A stretch of DNA of 64,000 bases from Aphanomyces cochlioides (Eukaryota; Oomycota; Saprolegniomycetes; Saprolegniales; Verrucalvaceae), in assembly GCA_019828595.1 (NCBI GenBank), contig JAHQRK010000039.1, forward strand, positions 229,001 to 293,000, read 5' to 3'. Position numbers and translations under genes: made by a program. Below, piece by piece: positions 20,007 to 29,091 of the stretch (the first letter of the stretch is position 1; every line of letters starts with the position of its first letter). The notes below the pieces were generated by a model. That model saw nothing but the letters and a program-made list of their open reading frames with translations, had not been told where the DNA came from and made no database searches.

Positions 20007-20980
20007 ATGGCCAAAATCAAACCGCTTTTGTTTGTTCAAGTTCATGTTTTCTCCAATAAAGTCAAGATGGCCGGGAGAGTGATTCCATTTTGGGACTTGT
20101 ATGTTCATGACCACAGCTTGGTGGCTTTGTGGGAAGTAGGAACTCAATCTCTACAACAAGGATCAACCAACCAGACGCTCCACGAACACTTTCAAGAACA
20201 CGACGATGATGAGTATTGTATCTGCAACAACGGAGCATATATCCTTCACCGAAAAGCATACGAAGTGATGGGAGAGATGAGTGAATTGATGGTGGAGAGT
20301 CAACTCAAGTATGGTTTTCTCACGACATGGCACTTGTGGTGGTTTTTGCGAACGGATGGTCGCACACTTTGGATTTCTCGATCGTTTGCCCGTGATACAC
20401 GTGATCCAACAGTGTGCCAAGTGCTTGGTCGACTGTTTATTGGAGTCACGAACGATTGATTCCAATATACAAAGCGACTAAGTATCTGCACAGACAAATA
20501 TCAAGATACGAAACTCGTCTATCGACACATCGTCTTCATGTGATGATAAAGGTCGATTCGTGGGGAAACGCCTACAATCAGTCAAAGCATTGTGCTTTGA
20601 AGCAGCCGATGTGTTCAAGAATGCTAACTTGGAAATTGAGTTGGAGCTTGAAGTCAGTGTTTCTAAAAGCTCTATAGATTTCAAGCAAAGCGTATTTGTC
20701 GAGATTTCATGTTTCATGCAGGAAACAACCAAGTACTAGTTCATGAGCAATTATGGCCAGATAATTTGATCTGTGAACGCTTCCGACATCGCTTAGTCTA
20801 TTCGTGAACGAGCAAGGGGGAATCACTACAAATTAAAATAGATTGATGAAGGCATTTTGGCCATGATGAAACAAAAAATTGAATGGAATCCTCAACGACA
20901 ACGATTTTTTCTTGTTGGTTTCAGTGCTGCGTATGCACGAGATGGGACTGAAAAACAGCCCATGAAACATGTCTTTTGAA
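20007..20980 (+). pseudogene. Kinase-like family copy C (truncated and decayed)
   Basis: From about 20054 to 20440 this is nearly identical to 17711-18098 of copy B (about a dozen differences in ~385 bp by eye), including KVKMAGRVIPFWDLYVHD and KYGFLTTWHLWWFL. Similarity ends abruptly after QVLGRL, and the frame stops at 20459. Downstream, weaker matches continue out of frame: ELELEVSVSKSSIDFKQ at ~20625-20690 and NPQRQRFFLVGFSAAYARDG at ~20890-20955, where DFG has become GFS. So a recent duplication covers the first part and an older relic the rest, or the copy was converted by copy B. Confidence 0.6.
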
Positions 20981-21606
20981 GCAATGCGGAAAGTTTGACG
21001 CATTCTACAACTTCCACCTTAAACACGAAATTCGAGTAGTGGTAAACTCACCTCTTGACTTTGAGCAAGACACATTCTATTTCATTTGAAATCGACGTTT
21101 CTTGATATTCAGAGCTGGTCGTACAAGACGAGTGCAGAACTGGCGCTTGTAATTGTTGTGCTTGGTGGCTGCATGGTGTCTCCCATTTGCCTCGGGTGTC
21201 GTTGGCTGCCTTTGTACGCAATTGTTAGCAGTTGTTGCTGTCATTTTGATGGCAAATTACACTTGACAAGCTCGTGCACAACACAGATACCCAGACCACA
21301 TCGAATACAATTTTTCGATCCGCGAACCATTTATCGCCATGTCGCTCTCTCTGCGTGCAAGTTGGGCATTGAGCAGGAATAAATTGGACGAGAGACTTAA
21401 ACCTGTATTTCAATATAATTCTTCATTTGTCCTCTTGATCATTCCCAATTCTAATGTTCACTGGACAAGCAAATTCGTTGCGAGATCTTTGCTTGGAATG
21501 AGTGCTTCCACGGCGTGTCAATCGATAGAGAGCAATTCTCTGCGGCGGATTAAGAGCCGATGGTATTTATCAATAGCATCACTCATTACTGTGTGGTGAG
21601 GTGTGT
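20981..21606. other. Spacer
   Basis: No supported gene. A short minus-strand frame from 21587 (MSDAIDKYHRLLIRRRELLS) and another around 21330-21370 (NAQLARRESDMAINGSRIEK) could be exons of a small coiled-coil gene, but I could not join them in phase. Confidence 0.35.
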
Positions 21607-23216
21607 TTAGGTTTCCCTCGCAAAGACAAGGGTTTCTTCGGTAATTTTGCAGGTCTTGCCCTTGGTGAACTCATAATCGTTCATGGCTCCAAGGAGATGA
21701 TCAAAGAACTAAACATACTGTTGGAGCGTAACCACGCATGAACAAAACCACACGTATTTTATATTCCTCAGATTTGTTGTTTCCGGCAACAAAGCCAGGT
21801 TGGTCACTGAGTTGCATGTTTCCACCAAGTCCCACTGGGCATCGATTCTGACTAGAAATGGAGTTGTTTTCGGTCATCTTGACTTGAGCTTGCACAGAAA
21901 ATTCGAGCCAAGGGAATTTCGTTGTGGGTAAATCTTCAGAATTAACAGCAATCAGTGTGAATAGCGTGTTCCTCAGGCACCATTATCGAGGAGGTACCGC
22001 ATGCGCTTCTCAAAAAATGAAAAAGCAAGCCATTTGGGATCCAATCGATCTAAAGTAGCTTTGGCAGCTACGAGACGATCAAGTGCAGCTTCCAGACTCG
22101 AGCGAGAAGACAACAAAATAAATTCGAGATTTTCTCTCCATTCAGGAAATGTTTCTGAGACATATCGAGGAACTTGTTCGTATTGGTGAAAACAAGGAAC
22201 CAAATAGACCGAGTCATTAGCCACTGGGCCTGTTGAGGCTTTGGTCCACAGTGCAGACGACTTTGCTGTTGTTTTCGGTTGGCGCGTTTGTCGTTTGGAT
22301 TCAGGAAAAAGCCTAGCTAATTGGACTTCGACGCTCCATTCAACAACAGCTTGTGGTGGTAGGATTTGGCTTGTGACAAGCTTCCGACTCTGTCTTTCCG
22401 TCTTCTGCAGTGCTCGAACTAGTTTTTCTCTCTTTTTCTATCAAAATTCGTGAGGAGGTCAGTTTACAGGCGTCTCTACCTGCAATTTCTCAATTTGAGC
22501 GTCGATGTCTAGAATTTGTCTCTCCAAAAGACCTTTTGTCACATTATTCTCGATGTGCTCATCAACAATTGACCTTGACATGGCCATAGCAAAGTCAATT
22601 TGTTGCTTTTCAAAAGAGCTTTTCTTTGCTCCTTTTTTCACGTCAAGGCATTGATTAACGTGGGCATGACGGTCCTAGAGGTCGATAAGAATGCAGGAAA
22701 CATTTGTAAGAAGACCATCTCACCCAATCCCATTAATGAATCACCACAGACGACACAATTTTGTTGAGGCTCGTCAAATGTTATCGCCTGAGGCGGCGAG
22801 ACAGGCTTCATGGATCGATTTTCACACTGGGGGCATTTGGAATGGACGCGATAGACTATTAGCGAACAGCCAGCGCCGATCGTATCGCAGTCAGTCAAAG
22901 GCCACGGCTCCATGGATGGAAGCAGATTGTCATTTACTTTGGTTCCATTGGTGCTTTTGCAATCTTGGATGCATATCTTGGCACATCGAGGGTTCCATTC
23001 GATTTGTGCATGTCGAGACGAGACATCCAAGTCCAAAGAGAGCAACAAACCAGGTGCATTGGCCTTTCCACTGACAAATTTCTTGCTGCGACCAATCGCC
23101 ATCGTCCTCATTCCCAATTCAACTGGAGTTGTGGACTTTCCAGTCTCTGGGCCCAGGATAACCTCCATCGAGACAACACATTTGCACTCGACACTGCTTT
23201 CGGTCATCCCTGTCAT
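21607..23216 (-). CDS. FHA-UBZ4 protein with UIM-like helix
   Basis: Exons 23216-22716, 22674-22480 and 22437-21981 are well supported. I add 21933-21749 and 21708-21607, joined in phase by 47- and 40-nt introns (479 residues). If the 47-nt intron is not used, the protein ends at 21973 after 386 residues. Residues ~37-124 are an FHA domain: GRS, SSRHAQI and STNGTKV are the phosphothreonine-binding signatures. C154 and C157 plus, across the first splice, H172 and C176 (HVNQCLD) make a UBZ4-type ubiquitin-binding zinc finger. Downstream IDFAMAMSRSIVDE resembles a ubiquitin-interacting motif, followed by a coiled coil. FHA with UBZ4 is typical of DNA-damage signalling adaptors, so a phospho- and ubiquitin-reading repair scaffold is inferred. 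Start at MTGMTESS; a longer N terminus would be AT-rich leader. Confidence 0.8.
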
Positions 23217-23615
23217 GCACCTTTCTAAAATGTAAATGAATCCTATAAAAAAATTACAAAAGAATTTTCTGAAATATTTCACGAAATACATGGTATCTCA
23301 GGTATATGTAATGATACAGCTGTATTCGCTGTTGTCAACAATTCGCCTCTCGTTTGGGATGCATGAAGGACGAAAGAGTCTACCGGTATACTACATGATT
23401 AAGTTATACATCTCCCTTGTACAGTCGAATGAAATCTCCTTTAGTTGCCACCGAATAACAATTGAAACTCCATCAGGCAGATTGAATGGCATCATGCCAG
23501 ATTTTTGATTTTGACATTTCTGTTGAATTTTCGTCTATTTTCATGAAATATCAGAAAAGATGAATTATTTTTCGTTTTAAAATACACTAAGATTTAGCGC
23601 GCGCATTTTCAAAAT
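23217..23615. other. Spacer between two minus-strand genes
   Basis: About 400 bp, AT-rich, containing the end of SNW1 transcription and the leader of the FHA gene. No gene seen. Confidence 0.5.
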
Positions 23616-25337
23616 TTACCGTCGACGAGACGAATGCCTCGCATCGTCCAAGAAGCGATCGACGCCAAATGGATCTTCGTCGTCATCATTGCGTCTTCGG
23701 CGTTTTTCTGGTTCCCGCGAACGCGAACGTGAGCGGTCGCGAGTACGTTTGTTTTCTCTGGAGCGTGAGCGAGATCGATTTCTGTCATTCGTTCGTCTTG
23801 GTGCATCATAGCTGCCAGAGCGACTTCGTCGCCGAGGTTTGCGATCAGGCGATTCGTTTTCTCGCGTAAATTGCACAGGTCCAGTTCGCGTCTGGGTATG
23901 ATCGGTGCCTTGAAATTCCTTGTCTGCACGGAAGCGCTTGGTGCCGCCAGCTTTGAGATCTTCGTACTCGCGATCTCCATCGATAGTAGCTGCATCAACC
24001 TTGGGGCGGTACACGGTCGATTTGCCTCGATCAATCATGGGTTTGCTGTAGACATTGTAGTCGTCTTCGCCACCAAAACCACTGTCCATCCCTTGTGATT
24101 GATTGAACAGGCGAGAGTCAAACAGAGAAGCGTCACTGCGTTTGCCCCCTTGAAGTTGGCCAAGCGCAATTTTTTCTGATACATCACGATCTTCATCACG
24201 AGCAAGCTTGCCTTTCTTGCCCATGAGATTTTCGAGGCGCATTTCGCGTTCTCGTTCACGGCGACGTTCATGGCGAATTCGTTCACGTTCACGACGACCT
24301 TCGATATCACCATCATCTTCTGAATCATCTTCAGAATCAGATCCACGATCTTGGCGGGCTTTGGCAGCAAGTTCGCGTAATTCTTGCTCCTTAACTTCCT
24401 TTTGCTTGGCGTCAAGCTTCTTTTGCACTTGGATACGCATGTTGACTTCTTCACGCGCTTTACGTTCCGCAATAGCAAGAGCTTCGGCAAATGAAGCAAA
24501 CTGATCGTTTACAGTCACCTTTAGAAGGCCACGACCATCAGCGGCAAGGCGTTTGTCCAACGCAATGGTGTAACCCTTTGCATTTTTCCAGTTCGATACA
24601 CATGGTGGAATCTTCCACGACTGTTGGTCTTGCACCGTCAATTTGCGAGGTGGAGAATGCATAACTGGAACTGGAGGCGACGGAGGGCCACGAACAGCTT
24701 TTTTGTGTTTGAACTTGGCAGGTTGCATGGGATCCACTGGGGCCTCGACCATACGAATAATTCGCTGCTTCGGTTCTTCACCATTCGCATTTGTGCCTTG
24801 ATCGTGGGGGGTATATCGAATATACGTCGAAGTTTCCTTGACGGATTTTTGACGTGTGACATTTACAGGTTGCGCAGCAGCAATCTTGCCTGAAATCAAA
24901 GCTTCAAGCGCCGCGCGGGTCTTTTCCGTCGCTTCTTGTTCTTCTTCGACCGAGGGTTTTTCTAGATCGTTGGCATCTTTTTCGACGAGGTCTGTAAAGC
25001 TGCTGTAGACAATTTGATTTTTCTTCTTGACGATGGCATCATAGGCTGCACGTCCACTTTCATTCACTTGCAGCGCGAGAACATTCGACTCGGACGATGC
25101 ATTACTGCCCTTCTTTCCGAGTCCCAGCGGATATTGTGACATATGAATCTCGGGGTACGCACCGCCGTCTCCAAAGTCCGCTGCATCGCGGGGAGTAAAA
25201 GTCGCGGTGCGACGATTTGGATACGACGGAATAGCAGACGGTGCTTTCTTCACAAGCTGGGGTACAGCAGGGCGTGGTTTTGACACAGTTGGAGCTTCAT
25301 ATTGACGGGTTGGCGCAGGTAGAAAGCTGAATCCCAT
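23616..25337 (-). CDS. SNW1: SNW/SKIP splicing and transcription co-factor
   Basis: Intronless, 573 residues. The SNW domain is clear: YPLGLG near residue 70, ...YIRYTP at 172-177, PPSPPVPVMHSPPRKLTVQDQQ at 218-239 and the diagnostic SNWKN at 248-252. The highly charged helix that follows (EEVNMRIQVQKKLDAKQKE) and GPVQF near 486 are also conserved. Family members are core components of the activated spliceosome (Prp45/SKIP) and bridge transcription and splicing. Between GPVQF and the conserved DPFGVDRFLDDA end, this copy carries about 60 residues of arginine-serine repeats (RSRSRSRE, RSRSRSREPEKRRRR), which I do not recall in animal or yeast versions. TCCGGATAA motifs lie 108-172 bp upstream. 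Confidence 0.95.
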   Translation of the reverse strand: MGFSFLPAPTRQYEAPTVSKPRPAVPQLVKKAPSAIPSYPNRRTATFTPRDAADFGDGGAYPEIHMSQYPLGLGKKGSNASSESNVLALQVNESGRAAYDAIVKKKNQIVYSSFTDLVEKDANDLEKPSVEEEQEATEKTRAALEALISGKIAAAQPVNVTRQKSVKETSTYIRYTPHDQGTNANGEEPKQRIIRMVEAPVDPMQPAKFKHKKAVRGPPSPPVPVMHSPPRKLTVQDQQSWKIPPCVSNWKNAKGYTIALDKRLAADGRGLLKVTVNDQFASFAEALAIAERKAREEVNMRIQVQKKLDAKQKEVKEQELRELAAKARQDRGSDSEDDSEDDGDIEGRRERERIRHERRREREREMRLENLMGKKGKLARDEDRDVSEKIALGQLQGGKRSDASLFDSRLFNQSQGMDSGFGGEDDYNVYSKPMIDRGKSTVYRPKVDAATIDGDREYEDLKAGGTKRFRADKEFQGTDHTQTRTGPVQFTRENESPDRKPRRRSRSGSYDAPRRTNDRNRSRSRSRENKRTRDRSRSRSREPEKRRRRNDDDEDPFGVDRFLDDARHSSRRR

Positions 25338-25444
25338 CTCGATTTACTGACCTTTCTTGCGGCGGGGACAAGGCACCGTCTTGACCTCAAACGAAGATCT
25401 CACGACCAATAAAAACGGCCAGAAAATATCCGCAAAACAGAACT

Positions 25445-25509
25445 TTATCCGGATAAGGAAACCACAACGACTCTATTGCTCCGGATAAATATGGACATCA
25501 TCCGGATAG
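25445..25509 (-). promoter_or_regulatory. TCCGGATAA cluster upstream of SNW1
   Basis: A perfect 12-bp palindrome TTATCCGGATAA (25445-25456), then TCCGGATAA (25480-25488) and TCCGGATAG (25501-25509). The same motif is found close to COG7, the WLM gene and the isoleucyl-tRNA synthetase. Confidence 0.5.
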
Positions 25510-27276
25510 ATTGTTGATCTTGAAGCCAACAAATCGGGATGATGGCTCACACGAGGCGACAAAGCCAATCTCTTCAAACAGGAAGCGCCTTTGACGGACA
25601 TTTGTGGCCACGGAATAGGCCATTCTGCACTTGGAGCTTTATTCCTAGTTGAATTGGTGCTTGCATTGATGCAGAGCGCGAACAATTTTTCTAACTTCGC
25701 TGCGTCGTACTTTCTCCACAGAGATCGCATCTGTGATGCTGAAAGGACTCCTCAGACGACATCTCGACTCGATGCTATCAAGTACGTATGATTGGCGTTG
25801 GCGGGTAGCCTCAGACGCCTATGAGTTAAACGATCGAAGACTTTGGGGCTTGGTAAGTACACCACGGTAATCCCAACATATTTATACATCGTATCGTATC
25901 TTAGCAATTGGAGCAATCTCTTGGCCCGGTGCCTTAAGAACGTCCTCGGTGTCGTCCATGGCAGCATTGGTCTCTCATCGTGTACTGAGTAAGATATGGG
26001 CTTTTGCCATTGAATCTTTTGCCGTGTTTTCCATTCAGAGAGCAGTGATGGTTGATGAAACAGACAGGCTGTGCAAACGACTCTGTTCGATCAACTTGAC
26101 TCTCTTGTGAAGGAGGATGGCGTTTCTGTCCTCCATCCTGTTTATCGCCACCACCTTGTAAGCGTTGGTCTCGCGCTCTTTGGACTTTGTTGCCTCCAAA
26201 GCGTCGATCGTCATAGACTGCACGAGCTTTGCCCATCATGATGCTTTGACATTCCGGACGACGAAGGTCGCCGTCTTGTGGTGATGCTTCTACCGTGGCT
26301 TCAACGACGCCAGAGATTACCAAAAAAGTGAGGACAATGGCGACTTGAAGAGAAATCCGAGAAAGAATTCAACTCATCCAGAAATGAAAAGAATGACCAT
26401 GGCAAAACAGCTTCATATCAGCTCACAACACGACAACGAGCATTCATGACTCTTCTTTGCAAATGAGATCATTATTTCCACAAGATGGAGCGAACAGTAT
26501 GGCAGCATGATGCAAATAAAACCACCTGTGGGTGGATTCCTTCAGCACGCCCCATGGCTTCTTCGACCAGACAACCGATTTGATGCCTTCTATGTCGTCT
26601 ATCAGCTGCTGGCTGAGCTTTTGGACAGCTATAGTCTTTCACCAACGTGTCTAAACGCTATTTGGATTTTTTGGGCATTGTCAACCAAGATTGCCTCACT
26701 CAGGGCATAACGAGCTCACTCGATTTTTTGTGGCCATCGCAGGACGACGCTGCCACGTACGTAGGGTGGGTTGCTTTGTTGAAGCCAGAGGAAATTCCGA
26801 GTTGTATGGTCACGATGAGTTCGATTCAACCAAAGATACCAAAACAAAGGCATGGCATATCAGTGAAGCGCAACTCTAGCAGGATCGAATTCTTCACGGA
26901 GTGACGCACTTGATGGCAATTGCAGTCGACGTGCTTGAAGCGAAGCAAGTATTTTTGTCATCATGACAAAGCTTTTATCCTGCTCCTCCAAGGTGAAGAG
27001 GAGGCTGACCATTGAAGTCTCTCAATGACGAGCTCCACCGTTCAAGATGTTGAGAGCGCGACAAAGCCTCGTGATGTGAAAGCGTCGCTTATTCAGAGGC
27101 TCCTTTAAGGCAATCTGACGCAAATTTCTGGTCAACAGCAGTCCCATGAAGTCGAACACATTGTATTACTTTGCTAGAAGTCAAGACAAACTCGTAACAA
27201 CCAAGTCAATCACCGTCAGTGATGGTGCGGGTTATGAAAATAGATGAAACGGTTCGAGTAACTGGCAGTCGACACG
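25510..27276. other. Gene-poor region
   Basis: About 1.7 kb without a gene I can support. A minus-strand frame from ~26360 to 25934 begins with a hydrophobic run (LQVAIVLTFLVISGVVEA) like a signal peptide, followed by a polar, G/Q-rich 110 residues. It lacks an ATG in frame (a stop precedes it), so it could be the second exon of a secreted protein or chance. Frames at 26507-26900 (+) show no motif. Confidence 0.4.
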
Positions 27277-29063
27277 ATGATGGGCTCGCGTTTGGGTCTC
27301 CGGGAGCGGTTGGACCAATCTCGATTGAGGTTGCATGGTGATGGCAAAGAGAGTCCTTCTCGCATGCCGCCTCTCCATGGTGACGTCGATCTTGCGCTGT
27401 CTGCTTTGACGATCAACCAAGAAGAGGAACTGAAGGCGACAGACAATGGAGAGAACGACATGGAGGACGACGAGAGTCTAGCCATGGATGGCGAAGACGA
27501 AGAAGAGGAGGACGAAGTCGACATTGCTCCTGAAATCCAACAGCAAAGTATGAAAATCATGCACAGTCGGTACCCAAACCGCCCCCCCGTCGTGTGTTTC
27601 GACTACCCGTCAGATCTCAACGTCAAGAGATCGTATCCCGATGGCGTCGTTGTCCAGGATGTTGAAATGCGCGTCTCGATCTTCTTCAAATGCTACTGGG
27701 AGCGAAATTGCATCAAAAATGCCTTCTACCGCGCTGGTCTCGTGCGCATCAAGAAGGGCAAGAAGTGGACCGCCGCGTGGGTCAAGCACATGTCTCGAGA
27801 AAAGTTCAGGACCTTGCAGCCACACCAGCGCGTCAACCACTTTCCAGATCCATGGGTCATCGGGCGAAAAGATCGATTGATGAAGACGCTCGTGGCGATG
27901 AAACGCAAATTCTGTGCCGCATACAGCTTTTTTCCAGAGGGTTATCTTCTCCCGACGCAGAAAGATGCATTGTTGCGGTGTCTGGACCGCGAAGTTGCCG
28001 AGTCGCTGTGGATAGTCAAACCGCCAGCGTCTGCCTGTGGTCGTGGCATCAAAGTCGTCTCTTCAAGTCAGGTAGGCGGTAATTTCCTCGATTGGCAGAG
28101 CTGACGCTGCTGTAGGTGGAGTCATGGATCAAGAAGACCCGACCGTTCATCGTCCAGCGCTACTTGGCGTCGCCGTACTTGATCAACGGATTCAAATTTG
28201 ACTTGCGGCTCTATGTCCTCGTGACTTCGTTCGATCCGCTGCGCGTCTACTGGTTTCAAGAAGGCTTGGCGAGGTTTTGCACGGTGAAATACTCGACAAC
28301 GCAGCTCAAGAATCGACTTGCACACTTGACCAACTTTAGCGTCAACAAGAAAAACGACTCGTTCAAAGCAAGCACTACCATGCACGACACAGACGGCAGC
28401 AAGTGGAGCTGGACTGCACTCATGGCGTATTTAGCAGAGCAAAATCAAGACGTGGCGGCGCTCCGAGCCAAGATGAAAGCTATCGTCGTCAAGACAATCA
28501 TCGCCGCGGAGGCACACATTGCACCGTTGACGCAGACTTTTGTGAAGCACCGACATACGTGCTACGAGCTTTTTGGCTTTGATCTCATGGTGGATTCAGC
28601 GCTGGAGCCTTGGCTGGTCGAAGTGAACGTATCGCCGTCGCTCATGGGCGGCTCACCGTTGGACAAACGCATCAAGGGGCTGCTCATGAGCGATATCTTT
28701 CACTTGGTCGGGCATCCTTTCATCGCCTTGCCGGTGGTCACTGGGAAAGCAGCGTCAACACCATCCAAGAAACCAAAGTCGTTCAGCTCACGAAAGCTCG
28801 CGGAGATCCTCCACGACCCGAAAATCCAAGCGCTGGAGCCTGCACATGTCGACATGTTCACCGACGACGACTGGGATATTGTCCATTCGATGGACGACGA
28901 AGCCGACCGCATTGGCCACTTTGAACGCCTCTATCCAACGCCAGACGCCACCGATTACGCTGCATTCTTTGCATGTCCTCGCTATGCAAATCGTCTCTGC
29001 GAGAAGTGGATGCGCATGACGAAGAAAGCCAAAGCCAAAGTGAGCCAGAATGCCGCGCGATAA
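27277..29063 (+). CDS. Tubulin-tyrosine-ligase-like polyglutamylase (TTLL4/5 type)
   Basis: Two exons, 27277-28071 and 28116-29063, with a 44-nt intron; 580 residues. The N-terminal ~95 residues are acidic (DGEDEEEEDEVD). The TTL domain follows: HFPDPWVIGRKDRL, LWIVKPPASACGRGIKVV (ATP-grasp lysine and glycine loop, residues ~246-263), FDLRLYVLV (~293-301), LTNFSVNK, and the metal-binding end VEVNVSPSL with E434 and N436. The order and the LFGFDLMVD...PWLVEVNVSPSL run fit the TTLL4/TTLL5/TTLL6 side of the family, which adds glutamate side chains to tubulin in axonemes, basal bodies and other stable microtubules. It converges, 28 bp apart, on another axonemal gene. Glutamylation is likely; initiation versus elongation cannot be told from the sequence. 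Confidence 0.92.
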
Positions 29064-29091
29064 TCCGACAACGACAATGACGCACAGTCGT

